From positions 16,476 to 80,475 of the forward strand of contig JAJZWS010000006.1 of assembly GCA_021846565.1 (NCBI GenBank): DNA of 64,000 nt. The letters are read 5' to 3'. Source of the DNA: Bacillota bacterium (lineage in GTDB: Bacteria; Bacillota; Sulfobacillia; Sulfobacillales; JAIMBI01). The position numbers were made by a program, and so were the translations under genes. The notes beneath the pieces were generated by a model. That model did no database searches. It worked only from the letters and a program-made list of their open reading frames with translations, and had not been told where the DNA came from. Below are positions 41,454 to 50,733 of this stretch, in pieces (within the stretch, counting starts at the first letter, position 1; each line of letters opens with the position of its first letter).

Positions 41454-41624
41454 CACGCAGCTCCTTCCCTTCGTCGCGCGTTGCCGCCGCCATCTGTTGA
41501 GGTTGTCAGCCAAGAATCCATTATATCCCGTTACAGGCGGCAGGGCACGCGGCGTGTCTTCAGCATGCCCGACTTTTTACCCTGCAATTCCTTCCAGGGG
41601 CCGTACGCCGCGTGCCCTAGCCCA

Positions 41625-42080
41625 TCAGCGGCCCCCGACGGGACCCGGCAGTCGGCGCCGGTGAACCAAGGGACGCACGACCGCGGTGGCCAGCGCCAGC
41701 CCCACCGCCAGGCTGCCGGCAATCACAATGGCCGACAACCCCAGGCCCAAGCCACTGACGAGGTGCCCCTGAATCAGGGTCAGCATGCTTTGATACGCCG
41801 TGTAGCCGGGCACGAACGGAATGATCGCCGGCACGACGAACAGCGATACGGGCTGACGGCGCCACACTGCGGCCACTTCGGCCAGCGCTCCCACGGCCAG
41901 CGCGCCGGCGAAGTCCGGCAGGATCATGAGGTGAGCCACCTTGGCCAGCGCCGCATACACACCCCAGCCGACGGCGGCCATGAGGCCGGCCAACAGGACC
42001 GCGCGCCACGGACACTGATAGACCACGCCAAACAGCAACGCGGACCCGGCCGCCAGCGCGACGGCGGTCACACCGGCCAC
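41625..42080 (-). CDS. Threonine/serine exporter family, small C-terminal-type subunit
   Basis: ILPDFAGALAVGALAEVAAVWRRQPVSLFVVPAIIPFVPGYTAYQSMLTLIQG; GTG start overlapping upstream subunit. Confidence 0.8.
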   Translation of the reverse strand: MAGVTAVALAAGSALLFGVVYQCPWRAVLLAGLMAAVGWGVYAALAKVAHLMILPDFAGALAVGALAEVAAVWRRQPVSLFVVPAIIPFVPGYTAYQSMLTLIQGHLVSGLGLGLSAIVIAGSLAVGLALATAVVRPLVHRRRLPGPVGGR

Positions 42081-42877
42081 CGCCCGTGGCCCAAGAGGTA
42101 CAGGTACAGCGGCAGCGCGGCCCCGGCTGCTACGGCGGCCGCCACCACGGCGGCCTCCAACAGCCGCGACACCGACGCCAAGAGGTCCCCGGCGATGCCG
42201 TCGCGCACACCCGTGGTCATCATGACGCCCGGGACCAGCACCATGAGGCCCCCGGCCAACACCGCTCCGCCATGCCCCAGCCCCAGCCCTGCATCCAACA
42301 GCGCCGGCAGGGCAGCCAGCATGGCGCCCACAAAATCCGTCACGCCTGGCGACACCGCGTGGGCACGCAAGACGGCGCGCAGCCCTTGCGCGACAGCCCC
42401 GGCCAGCAAGGCAAACGGCATATTGAGCCACCCGGCCCCAAACAGCACGGCCAAGAGTGCGGCGGCCACCCCGGCCGCGGCCACCTCCAGCACCGGGGGG
42501 TAGCGCCGGTACCCGGACACCCCCGACAACCGCTCGGCAAAGTCCCCGAGCGTAAGACGCCCCGCAGCCACGTCGCGCGACCACGCATTGACGAGCTCAA
42601 CCACGGCAAGATTGGTGCCACGCCGCCGCACCCGCTGCATCACCGTGGAGCCGCCCGCCTGGTGCAGGAACAGCGCGGTGGGCATCACCATGGTCTGCGC
42701 CGGCACGCCAAACGCGTCCGCCAGCCGCCCCATGGTGTCTTCGACACGCGACGTTTCCGCGCCGGAGGTGAGAAGCAGGACGCCTGCCTCAGCGACGACG
42801 GTCAGCGGATCCGACCAGAGGTTCGGGGTCCGGTCGCTCATCGTCATCGTCCCGCCCTTCTCGCCCTCCCCGATCAC
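42068..42877 (-). CDS. Threonine/serine exporter family, ThrE-like large subunit
   Basis: AEAGVLLLTSGAETSRVEDTMGRLADAFGVPAQTMVMPTALFL ... MVLVPGVMMTTGVRDGIAGDLLASVSRLLEA. Confidence 0.88.
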   Translation of the reverse strand: MIGEGEKGGTMTMSDRTPNLWSDPLTVVAEAGVLLLTSGAETSRVEDTMGRLADAFGVPAQTMVMPTALFLHQAGGSTVMQRVRRRGTNLAVVELVNAWSRDVAAGRLTLGDFAERLSGVSGYRRYPPVLEVAAAGVAAALLAVLFGAGWLNMPFALLAGAVAQGLRAVLRAHAVSPGVTDFVGAMLAALPALLDAGLGLGHGGAVLAGGLMVLVPGVMMTTGVRDGIAGDLLASVSRLLEAAVVAAAVAAGAALPLYLYLLGHGRWPV

Positions 42878-43340
42878 CCCGCGAGCTCGACCGGCGGACC
42901 GCCGGGACCGGCACTCCCTTGCCCGCCGGTTCCGGGCGGAACACCCACCACTGGGATAGGACGAAGCCCACGATGGTGTTGAACGGGATGGCCAACAGGT
43001 TCGCCAGCAGATAGTAAAGACCCAAATCCACCAATAGCGTGAATACGCCCACCTGCAACAGCGAACCGCCTGCCAGCACCAAATTGTACTGAAGCAACGT
43101 ACGCCAGCTGGGGCGCGATCTAAACGTGAACCAGGTGTTCAGCCCGTAGTTGGTCAGGATGGCCACCTCGCTGGCGACGCCATCCGCCAGCGACGGGGTG
43201 CCATGCAACACCGGCCACACAGCCTTCAGGACGGCAAAGTTGACCAGTGTGCCCGTGGCCCCCACCAGCAGGTAGCGCCACAACCGGTCACCGTGGCGGG
43301 CCCACAGCGACCGGGCGCCTTCGGGGACGCGGCTCAGCAT
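42789..43340 (-). CDS. GtrA-family membrane protein
   Basis: LWRYLLVGATGTLVNFAVLKAVWPVL ... ILTNYGLNTWFTFRSRPSWRTLLQYNLV ... NTIVGFVLSQWWVFRPE. Confidence 0.9.
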   Translation of the reverse strand: MLSRVPEGARSLWARHGDRLWRYLLVGATGTLVNFAVLKAVWPVLHGTPSLADGVASEVAILTNYGLNTWFTFRSRPSWRTLLQYNLVLAGGSLLQVGVFTLLVDLGLYYLLANLLAIPFNTIVGFVLSQWWVFRPEPAGKGVPVPAVRRSSSRGDRGGREGRDDDDERPDPEPLVGSADRRR

Positions 43341-43348
43341 GCGGCTCC

Positions 43349-44098
43349 TTAGGAACCTGCCCGCTCTTGCGAGGGTTCCGTCGCGGGGGTCTTGGAACTT
43401 ACGCGCAGGCTGGCTACCATGACGAGGGCCTCCACAAAAATGCCCGGGGACATTTTGCTCTGCCCCGCGCGGCGGTCCCGGAACACGATGGGGTGCTCCA
43501 CAATCTTGGCACCGGCTTGGTGCAATCGGTAGGTCATCTCGATCTGGAACCCGTAGCCTGTGGCTTTGATGAGGCTCAGATCCATCGCCGCCAGTGCGTC
43601 CCGCCGAAACAGCTTGAACCCGCCCGTCAGGTCGCGATAGGGCAACGACAGCATGCGGCTCGCGTAAAGCGAGCCGCCGCGCGACATAACTCGTCGCGAC
43701 CAGGACCAGTTGTCCACGCCCCCGCCGGGGGCATACCGGGACCCGAGCACCACGTCCGCCCCCTCGCGACGCGCGGTCTCGATGAACGCCGGCAGGTACG
43801 ATGGCTCATGGGAGAAATCCGCGTCCATCTCGCATATGTAGTCGTAGCCCTTCATAATCCCATATCGAAAACCCGTCAGATACGCCGTGGCCAAGCCCAG
43901 CTTGCCCTGTCGGTGAATCACTTCCACCCGTCCGGGATACACGGTTGCCAAATGCTCGGCCACCAGCCCGGTGCCGTCGGGCGACCCGTCGTCCACCACC
44001 AGCACATCGAACTCGTCACCCAGGCTCAAAATCTGCTCCACGATCGGGGTCAGGTTCTCCAACTCATTGTACGTGGGCAACGTTACCAAAACCGTCAC
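43349..44098 (-). CDS. Polyprenol-phosphate mannose synthase-like GT2 glycosyltransferase
   Basis: VTLPTYNELENLTPIVEQIL ... DVLVVDDGSPDGTG ... YICEMDADFSHEPSYLPAF ... VVLGSRYAPGGGVDNWSWSRRVMSRGG ... DLTGGFKLFRRDAL. Confidence 0.95.
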   Translation of the reverse strand: MTVLVTLPTYNELENLTPIVEQILSLGDEFDVLVVDDGSPDGTGLVAEHLATVYPGRVEVIHRQGKLGLATAYLTGFRYGIMKGYDYICEMDADFSHEPSYLPAFIETARREGADVVLGSRYAPGGGVDNWSWSRRVMSRGGSLYASRMLSLPYRDLTGGFKLFRRDALAAMDLSLIKATGYGFQIEMTYRLHQAGAKIVEHPIVFRDRRAGQSKMSPGIFVEALVMVASLRVSSKTPATEPSQERAGS

Positions 44099-44144
44099 GC
44101 CGGATCCTCCCCTGCCTCAACGATTCTTACTCGTTCGCCCGTCC

Positions 44145-45365
44145 CTACGCGACCCAACGCCACGTGGCGAAAATAGCGAAAAACATCGCTTGCATCATCG
44201 GTAGGACCCACGGCCACATGGTGCCCACGGTGCCGGCGCGCCACGCACTGGCATTTGGTTGGCTGGCGCTCTCCGTAACCAGCGCCAAGCTCACAAAGCC
44301 CGGAAACAGCACCAGCACCAATCGCGTCATGCTCAGCAGCGGACTTTCGCCGCCCAGCGCTGGTGCGCTCACATCCATCAGCCACGCGGCCCCGGCAAAT
44401 GCCAGCCAAGTCCACGGCAACCGTTGCCGAACGCCCACGACCAGCAAGCCAAGAAACCCCAGCGCGGCCAGCAGGTCCATCATACTCAGGATGGTAGGCG
44501 CTTGCAATGGTCCACCGGCCAGAACATTGCCAATGGCTGCCACCATGCCGACCCACGGCGGCTCCACCGCCCGCCCCCAGGCGGCCTGTACCGCCAAAAA
44601 CGCATCGGCCCGATGGAACACCAGCGCCTGCCACCCCGCGAACGCCAACAACCCCGCCACCGGCATGGCCAGCGCCAGCAACTCCACGCGCACCCACCGC
44701 CAGAAACGCGGTGCCGTCGTGTCGGCGTGAACCACCCGCCAATACGCACCCAAGAGTGGAACGACCAATAGCACGCCTTGGTTTCGGGTCAGAGCGGCCA
44801 AGAATCCCGTAAGGCCAGCCCACCAGATTTTCTGGCGCGGTCCCGCCAGCCAGAACGTCAGCACCACGCCCAAGAGAAACAAGGACTCGGTGTAGGCCGC
44901 CGAAAGAAAGAACGCCGTGGGAAACAGCAGCAGCCACCGTGTCGTGCGGCTTGCCACCGGGGCGCCATAGTACTCGCGCACCAGTCGCCAAAAGACGGCC
45001 ACGGTGCCCACCAGGGCTAGGTTGGACAGAATGAGGGCGCTCCACGCGGCGCTGGCCCCGGTCAGCCACCGGACGCCCGCGATGGCCGCGGGATACAGGG
45101 GAAAAAACGCCAACGCTTTGAACCAGTAGCCCCGCCGGGCGATGTCGATGTACCACATGGCGTCCCAGCGCGTGAACATCAGGACCACCGGGTCGCGGCT
45201 CACGTTGTAGGTGGGGGAGACGTACACCCACGGGAAAAACGCCAAGGCGATGAAGCCTACCGCCACCAGCGCCACCCGCGACCACAACAGATCAGGCCAC
45301 AGGGCCCGCCAAGCGGTGAGCCACGCCTGCCACTCACGCCGCCGCCGTGCCGGTCGCCGGGTCAC
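44145..45365 (-). CDS. Mannosyltransferase family (multi-TM, PIG-V/ArnT-like)
   Basis: RWDAMWYIDIARRGYWFKALAFFPLYPAAIAGVRWLTG ... TRWLLLFPTAFFLSAAYTESLFLLGVVLTFWLAG. Confidence 0.82.
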   Translation of the reverse strand: MTRRPARRRREWQAWLTAWRALWPDLLWSRVALVAVGFIALAFFPWVYVSPTYNVSRDPVVLMFTRWDAMWYIDIARRGYWFKALAFFPLYPAAIAGVRWLTGASAAWSALILSNLALVGTVAVFWRLVREYYGAPVASRTTRWLLLFPTAFFLSAAYTESLFLLGVVLTFWLAGPRQKIWWAGLTGFLAALTRNQGVLLVVPLLGAYWRVVHADTTAPRFWRWVRVELLALAMPVAGLLAFAGWQALVFHRADAFLAVQAAWGRAVEPPWVGMVAAIGNVLAGGPLQAPTILSMMDLLAALGFLGLLVVGVRQRLPWTWLAFAGAAWLMDVSAPALGGESPLLSMTRLVLVLFPGFVSLALVTESASQPNASAWRAGTVGTMWPWVLPMMQAMFFAIFATWRWVA

Positions 45366-45372
45366 CGACTGG

Positions 45373-46290
45373 TCAACCTTCGGAGGGATTCAAGGGCAGC
45401 CGGCGCTCCAAGACCGACCCTCTCCATGTGATTTCGGTATTGGGCACGATCGAGCGGAGCCGCTCCGCCATCCCCAGCGAGACCCCGAACCGGCAGCGGC
45501 TGGCGCCCCACGCCCGGGCCTCACTCCACAGATGATCCAACAGCGTGGACAAGCGATGCCCCAAATCTTTCAGGTACTCGATGTGCAGCACCTCGCGGGT
45601 TTGCACCCGCGTCAACGCCAACGCCTCGATGGCCCCCTCATTGGGCGACAGCGCGACGCCGCCCGCTTCCACGCGCTTTAACAACTCCGACAGCGCGAGC
45701 GATTTGACCTCGGTTTCGCGACCGCCACTCCATAAGCCCACGCCTCCCTGGGCCCTCAGAAACGCGGTCAGCCGTTCGCGGTCTACGGCCCAGGCGGGCC
45801 CGGCGTCATGGGTTGTGCCATCCGGGGCGGGGATGGGGTTGATCTCCCCCACGGCCCACTGGTCGACCACCTCGAACCCAAGTTTGTCCTGCAGCAATTG
45901 GTGCGCGGCGGCATTGTCCACATGCACCAGTACGCGCACCACGTCCGCGCCCAGTCGCCCCGCCTCCTCGAGCTGGAATCGACCGAACTCCTCGGTGACA
46001 TCCTGGTCCTGCCGCTCTGGCAGCACGCGGATACCCGACAGATACGCCTCGTGCGCCTGGACCACCGTGATGACGCAGGTTGCAAGAATTGTACCGTCCT
46101 CGGTGGCCAGATACAGCCCACCGATGGACCGACCATCCAAGTGCTCCGCAAACCCGTCTACCAACTCGTCGCTGATGTCCGCGACGGACGACGCTCCCTC
46201 AAGAAACGCGCGGATTCGCGCGCTGTCCTCTCGGGTCGCCCTGACAAAAGTCAACAACCAGGAACCTCCCCTAACTCGGCGCAAGCTCAT
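45373..46290 (-). CDS. GNAT-domain protein with unusual C-terminal extension
   Basis: FVRATREDSARIRAFLEGASSVADIS ... EEAGRLGADVVRVLVHVDNAAAHQLLQDKLGFEVVDQW. Confidence 0.72.
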   Translation of the reverse strand: MSLRRVRGGSWLLTFVRATREDSARIRAFLEGASSVADISDELVDGFAEHLDGRSIGGLYLATEDGTILATCVITVVQAHEAYLSGIRVLPERQDQDVTEEFGRFQLEEAGRLGADVVRVLVHVDNAAAHQLLQDKLGFEVVDQWAVGEINPIPAPDGTTHDAGPAWAVDRERLTAFLRAQGGVGLWSGGRETEVKSLALSELLKRVEAGGVALSPNEGAIEALALTRVQTREVLHIEYLKDLGHRLSTLLDHLWSEARAWGASRCRFGVSLGMAERLRSIVPNTEITWRGSVLERRLPLNPSEG

Positions 46291-46620
46291 TGTAGTCCGC
46301 CGGATTGGGCGATTCAACTGCGGACACCGCGCCTCGGCACTCGCGGACCGGTGGGGCAACTCGGGCCGGGGGATGCCCATACTCTGGGGAAACCCGCGGT
46401 CGCAACCGCGTCGGGCGCGCACGTCAGCACGACAACCTTTCACACCCAACGCCCTGCCAACCCACCACCGGGTTGTGCATGAGCGGGTCGTTGGATCCAC
46501 ACTGGCCATGGGCATCCTCGATTCCGGCGGTGGGTGATGCGTACTTGTCACGAGCGACCGTACGCCGGGCCACGTTGGTCGTGTGAGGCTGATGTAGGAT
46601 ACAGGTCCGACAAAGGTGGA

Positions 46621-46665
46621 AGGAATGAAATAAATGAAAGGAACGAAAGGAATGAAGAGAAAGGA
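46621..46665 (+). repeat. Degenerate 9-nt purine-rich tandem repeat in 5' leader
   Basis: aggaatgaa|ataaatgaa|aggaacgaa|aggaatgaa|gagaaagga, exact 9-nt period just upstream of ATG 46675. Confidence 0.8.
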
Positions 46666-46674
46666 GACACACCG

Positions 46675-47166
46675 ATGCGTCGTTCGTATTGGGCAGGCGT
46701 CCCGGGTTTGACCCTATTGGCCATGCTGGCCGTGGGTGCCAGCAAGACTCCCGCCTCGGTCACACCGCACCCCATTCGCGAGACGGTGGCGCGCAGCACC
46801 ACGTGTCCGCATGGGGGACTTCCGTTTTCGGAGGCGGCCCAGAAGGTGCCGGTGCTCAACACCCTACCGGATGGTGGCACCATCACGTTCACTGGAACTG
46901 GCTTTCACAGTTGGTACGACCCGTGTACTTGGTCCCTGAGCTTCACGGCGCCACCCCCGATGAGCCTCGTGTCCAAGGTGCTGGCCGTGGCCCCCGGGAG
47001 GCTTCGGCTACAGTCAGGGGCCACAAACGCCGACTCGGCCGACCCGATTGGTGTTTTCTGCCGTGGTCGGGTCCTTCAGTGGCACATTGCCGACAGCGCG
47101 CTTTCCGTTTCCGCGCCTGAGCGCTGGGAAGTTGTCGGACGGAGGGTAAGCCGTGCGCCATTATGA
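46675..47166 (+). CDS. Secreted hypothetical protein
   Basis: Signal peptide MRRSYWAGVPGLTLLAMLAVGASKTPA; TLPDGGTITFTGTGFHSWYDPCTWSLSFTAPPPMSLVSKVLA, similar to the N-terminal region of the next gene. Confidence 0.6.
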   Translation: MRRSYWAGVPGLTLLAMLAVGASKTPASVTPHPIRETVARSTTCPHGGLPFSEAAQKVPVLNTLPDGGTITFTGTGFHSWYDPCTWSLSFTAPPPMSLVSKVLAVAPGRLRLQSGATNADSADPIGVFCRGRVLQWHIADSALSVSAPERWEVVGRRVSRAPL

Positions 47167-48442
47167 TTGGTCTAAAGCAGGCTTGGCGCTGTTGGCCAGC
47201 GGGGCCCTGGTCGCCCTGCAACCCGCCGCACACGGGGGGGGTAACTAGACATTATCCAGCGACTGCTCCCGCGACTGTGTCGGGATTCTCTGCTGCCACC
47301 TCCCCCGGGTTACCCCGCTCCACCGCTGTTCCCTTGACCCAGGCTCTCCAGCAGTACCCCGCGTTACACTCGCTGCCCGCCGGAGGCACCGTCGTGTCGA
47401 ACGCATCCCACACCAGCTGGTGGGTCAAGTTCACAGCGCCCCCACCGTTCAGCGCCATGACCCTGTTGGCACGGATCGGCGTGGGCTGGGGATACTCGGC
47501 GACGCGCTCCTTCCCCGCCGGGTCAGAGAGCGCGCTTCACCCTTCCACCATGACCGGCGCTGAGCTCGTGTGCGCGGGTCTTCCGTTGCCGCCCACCGCT
47601 AAAGGCACGCCCCAGTATGCCACGTGGCTCGCGGGCGTGCACGGCCTGTTGCCACGCCTGCATTACCAGAACACCCGGCCGACCAGTGTGGTGGCGCCCG
47701 GGACCGCCTGGTACACATCCACGGCGACAAGCCCCAACTGGGCCGGTTCCGTCGACACGCAGGCCACCTACAACGGCATCCAAGCTCAGTTTCACATGGC
47801 CAACACGGCGTATACGCTGCCTTATGGCCAGGGCATCGCTCAGTGGGTGGGCCTCGGCGGGGACACGTCGGTCGGAGGCAACATCGGTCTGACGCAGGCC
47901 GGGGGAGACGCCGGAACGTCAAGAGTAGCCCGAGCAACGGCTACTACCAAAGCAGCTTGTTCATCGAAGCGCTGTCCAGTTCCAACGGAGGCTGTTACAA
48001 ATACACGACGCCTGGCTTCGCGCCGGGTGACGACATCTGGAGTCAGGTCAACTACCTCGGGTCTCTCACGCTCAACGGGACCTCGTACGCCAAGTACAAA
48101 GCCATTGCGCTTGACGGGGGCAACGGCGCCAGCACGGGCTGGCAGTACTTTGACTGCCCGGGTACGTACCTGAACAATTCGGCGGATGCTATCACGGAAA
48201 CGCCGCTGGCCATCACCGGCACTGGCGCTGCCTACTACACCACCCTCCCGCCCTATTCCCCGGCCGCCCCGTTTTTCAACGTGTACACGTACACGGGAGG
48301 CAACGAGGTGAATGGCGAAGTTGCGCCGTATCAGATGCTGGAACTGCGCAACAACGGAGACCTGTATGGACCTTCCCACGCCACCCCAACTGGGTGGACG
48401 TCCGAGACCGCATTTGCCGTCAACTACGGCACGTCACCGTAG
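47163..48442 (+). pseudogene. Secreted G1 (eqolisin)-like peptidase homolog, split by a single frameshift near 47918
   Basis: ATSPNWAGSVDTQATYNGIQAQFHMANTAYTLPYGQGIAQWVGLGGDTSVGGNIGLTQAGGDAG continues in the next frame as NVKSSPSNGYYQSSLFIEALSSSNGG...TPLAITGTGAAYYTT...FAVNYGTSP. Confidence 0.6.
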
Positions 48443-48508
48443 TCCCATGGACGCCCCGGCTTCCACCCTGAGTGGCGGAAGTCGGGGCGGTTTCGCGTCG
48501 GCCGACAA

Positions 48509-48862
48509 TCACCCGGGCCGCCAGGCCAGCACTTGGCCAGGCACGATGGCGAGGGCAGCCGCCTGGCCCTCTGCCAGCTCCACGACGGCACGGGCCCGGA
48601 GCCGCCACGGCAGAATGCGTCCCCGGGGTACCCGATGGTGGACGCCGAGGACCCGGCCGCGGCCATCCAGGTACACCACGTCAATGGCAAAGCGCATCCG
48701 AAACGTGTGCACGGACTGGGTGGGAATCACCAGCGCCTCGTCCGGGTCAAGGCTGTTGCGGGGCAAAAGCCCACGCGTACGCTCTCGCGCCGTCTCGCAG
48801 AGGGCCCCCCGCGGCGCGAGCATTTGGCCGTCGTCCACGCGGACGACCACCACGGATCTCAC
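48509..48862 (-). CDS. DUF192-family protein
   Basis: ARERTRGLLPRNSLDPDEALVIPTQSVHTFRMRFAIDVVYLDGRGRVLGVHHRVPRGRILPWRLRARAVVELAEG; overlaps tadC-like gene by 4 nt. Confidence 0.85.
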   Translation of the reverse strand: MRSVVVVRVDDGQMLAPRGALCETARERTRGLLPRNSLDPDEALVIPTQSVHTFRMRFAIDVVYLDGRGRVLGVHHRVPRGRILPWRLRARAVVELAEGQAAALAIVPGQVLAWRPG

Positions 48863-49782
48863 AGCCCGGCGTGGATGATGCTCAGCATCCCCGGGCCCAG
48901 GATCGCCACGAACAGGGCGGGAAAGATAAACATGACCATCGGGAACAGAATCTTGACGGGAACCGCCGCCGCCTGCTCCCGGGCCCGAAACACCCGCCGC
49001 TCCTTCACCCGCTCCGCCTGCGCGTGCAACACCCCCGATATGGACGCTCCGGTGCGGTCCGCCTGGCCCATGAGCACGGCAAAGCGCATCAGATCCTCAA
49101 GGCGGGTGCGGTCCGCGAGTGCTCGGAGGGCTTCCAGTCGGGTCATCCCCACCTGCAGGTCGGCCACCGCCCGTTGAAATTCCTGGCCGGTGGCGTCGGG
49201 CAGGTGCACGGCCGATCGCCGCAAGGCCGCCTCAAACGACAAACCCGCCTCAACACACACCGACAGCAGGTCAAACGCCTCGGGCAAGTTGCGCTCGATG
49301 GCTTCCTGGCGTTTCCGATAAGCCGTATTGAGGCGCACGCCGAAAATCAGATAGCCCAGCGCGCCCAGCGCCACGGGCACCAGGATCGAGTCGGCCGCTG
49401 GGAGGATGCCCAGCGCCGCCAGCATAAAGCCCGCTGCCATCAGCACCACACCGGTGACGATCCGGAGCAAACCAAACTCCACGGGAGACCGGTCAACCCC
49501 CGCCATTCTGAGGCGCCGGCCCAGTTCTTCCTGAGCCTTCGCCGGTACCAGGCGGCTCCCCAGCGACCGCACCAAGCGCTCACGGACCGGGTCTAGGATG
49601 CGCTGGGAAAACGGCAACTCCAGTTCGTCTTCGATGGTCCGCGCCCGCAGCGTGCCGCCCAGGCGCCGCACCAGCCGCGTCTGCCGGCGCATGGTACTGA
49701 GGTCTGCCGCGAACTGGCGGAACCCCAGGACACCCAGCGCCACCCCAATCCCCGCAACAATGGCCCATGCTTCCCCGTTCAC
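48859..49782 (-). CDS. tadC: Tad pilus inner-membrane protein (T2SS F family)
   Basis: ERNLPEAFDLLSVCVEAGLSFEAALRRSA ... GASISGVLHAQAERVKERRVFRAREQAAAVPVKILFPMVMFIFPALFVAILGPGM. Confidence 0.92.
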   Translation of the reverse strand: MNGEAWAIVAGIGVALGVLGFRQFAADLSTMRRQTRLVRRLGGTLRARTIEDELELPFSQRILDPVRERLVRSLGSRLVPAKAQEELGRRLRMAGVDRSPVEFGLLRIVTGVVLMAAGFMLAALGILPAADSILVPVALGALGYLIFGVRLNTAYRKRQEAIERNLPEAFDLLSVCVEAGLSFEAALRRSAVHLPDATGQEFQRAVADLQVGMTRLEALRALADRTRLEDLMRFAVLMGQADRTGASISGVLHAQAERVKERRVFRAREQAAAVPVKILFPMVMFIFPALFVAILGPGMLSIIHAGL

Positions 49783-50729
49783 AGGTCTGGTCCTTTCACC
49801 ATGCGATTGATGACCACCGAGCCCACGGCGATTGAGGCTACGGCGTAGGCGATCATGATGTTCCCAATGGTTTCGGAAAACAGCAACGACATGTAGCTGG
49901 GGTCCATGAACCAAATGACAAAGCCCAACGCCACCGGCAGGCCGGTCAGGATCCACCCGCTCATGCGGCCCGCCGCCGTCAGCGTGCGAATTTCCGCCTT
50001 CAGACGCTGGCGCGACTCAATCGTATCCACGATGCTGTTCAACAGCGGCGACAGGGCCCCGCCGACGTCGCGCTGCACCTGAATCGCCACAATGGCTAGA
50101 TTCAGGTCTTTGCTGGGCACGCGCTGCGCCAGTTCGTTCAGCGCCTGCTCCATCGTGAAGCCCAGCGCCTCCCTCCGCGCGAGCCGCCGAATCTCGGGCC
50201 CCAGCGGCTCGGGGGTGTCCCGCCCCACCACCGCCAGAGCCTGCCCAAACGACGAACCGGCCCGCATCGACGACGAGATATTGCGAAAAAAGTCGGGCAG
50301 CTGTTCCTCGGCCTTGATGAGCCAGCGCTCCCGGCGCATTCGGAGCCAGTACAGCGTGACGATGACGCCTACCAGGCCTAGCCCGATGGCCCCGGCCACG
50401 CCGCGCACGGCTCCACCGATAAGCGCCCCGACGACGCCTCCCGCGATGGCCAGCCCCCAATACTCTTCCAGCCGCAGTCGCAACGCGGCCGCCGTCTGGG
50501 ACATGCGCCACTGGGTCACTCTGAGCGCCCACCGGTCCTGGAAGGTTTGGCGGGCATTGACCCGGGGCTCGGCCACCACCTTTTTGAGACGCGTCTGACT
50601 GGTGCTGTGCAGATTCAGGCTCTTCACCCAGGTCATGACCGACAGAAACGCCAGGACAAACGCCAGGGCCGCAACCACCATCGCGGTGAGCGCCGGCCCG
50701 GTGGGCAAGGTTAGGGTCACGGTGGGCAT
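49779..50729 (-). CDS. tadB: Tad pilus inner-membrane protein (T2SS F family)
   Basis: LPDFFRNISSSMRAGSSFGQALAVVGRDTPEPLGPEIRRLAREALGFTMEQALNELAQRVPSKDLNLAIVAIQVQRDVGGALSPLLNSIVDTIESR. Confidence 0.92.
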   Translation of the reverse strand: MPTVTLTLPTGPALTAMVVAALAFVLAFLSVMTWVKSLNLHSTSQTRLKKVVAEPRVNARQTFQDRWALRVTQWRMSQTAAALRLRLEEYWGLAIAGGVVGALIGGAVRGVAGAIGLGLVGVIVTLYWLRMRRERWLIKAEEQLPDFFRNISSSMRAGSSFGQALAVVGRDTPEPLGPEIRRLARREALGFTMEQALNELAQRVPSKDLNLAIVAIQVQRDVGGALSPLLNSIVDTIESRQRLKAEIRTLTAAGRMSGWILTGLPVALGFVIWFMDPSYMSLLFSETIGNIMIAYAVASIAVGSVVINRMVKGPDL

Positions 50730-50733
50730 GGCC

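Noticed and set aside
46621-46665. Interpreting the 9-nt repeat as coding (RNEINERNERNEEKGD in ORF 46534..47166)
   Set aside because: A well-placed RBS and ATG with signal peptide at 46675 lie directly downstream, so the repeat is more likely an untranslated leader.
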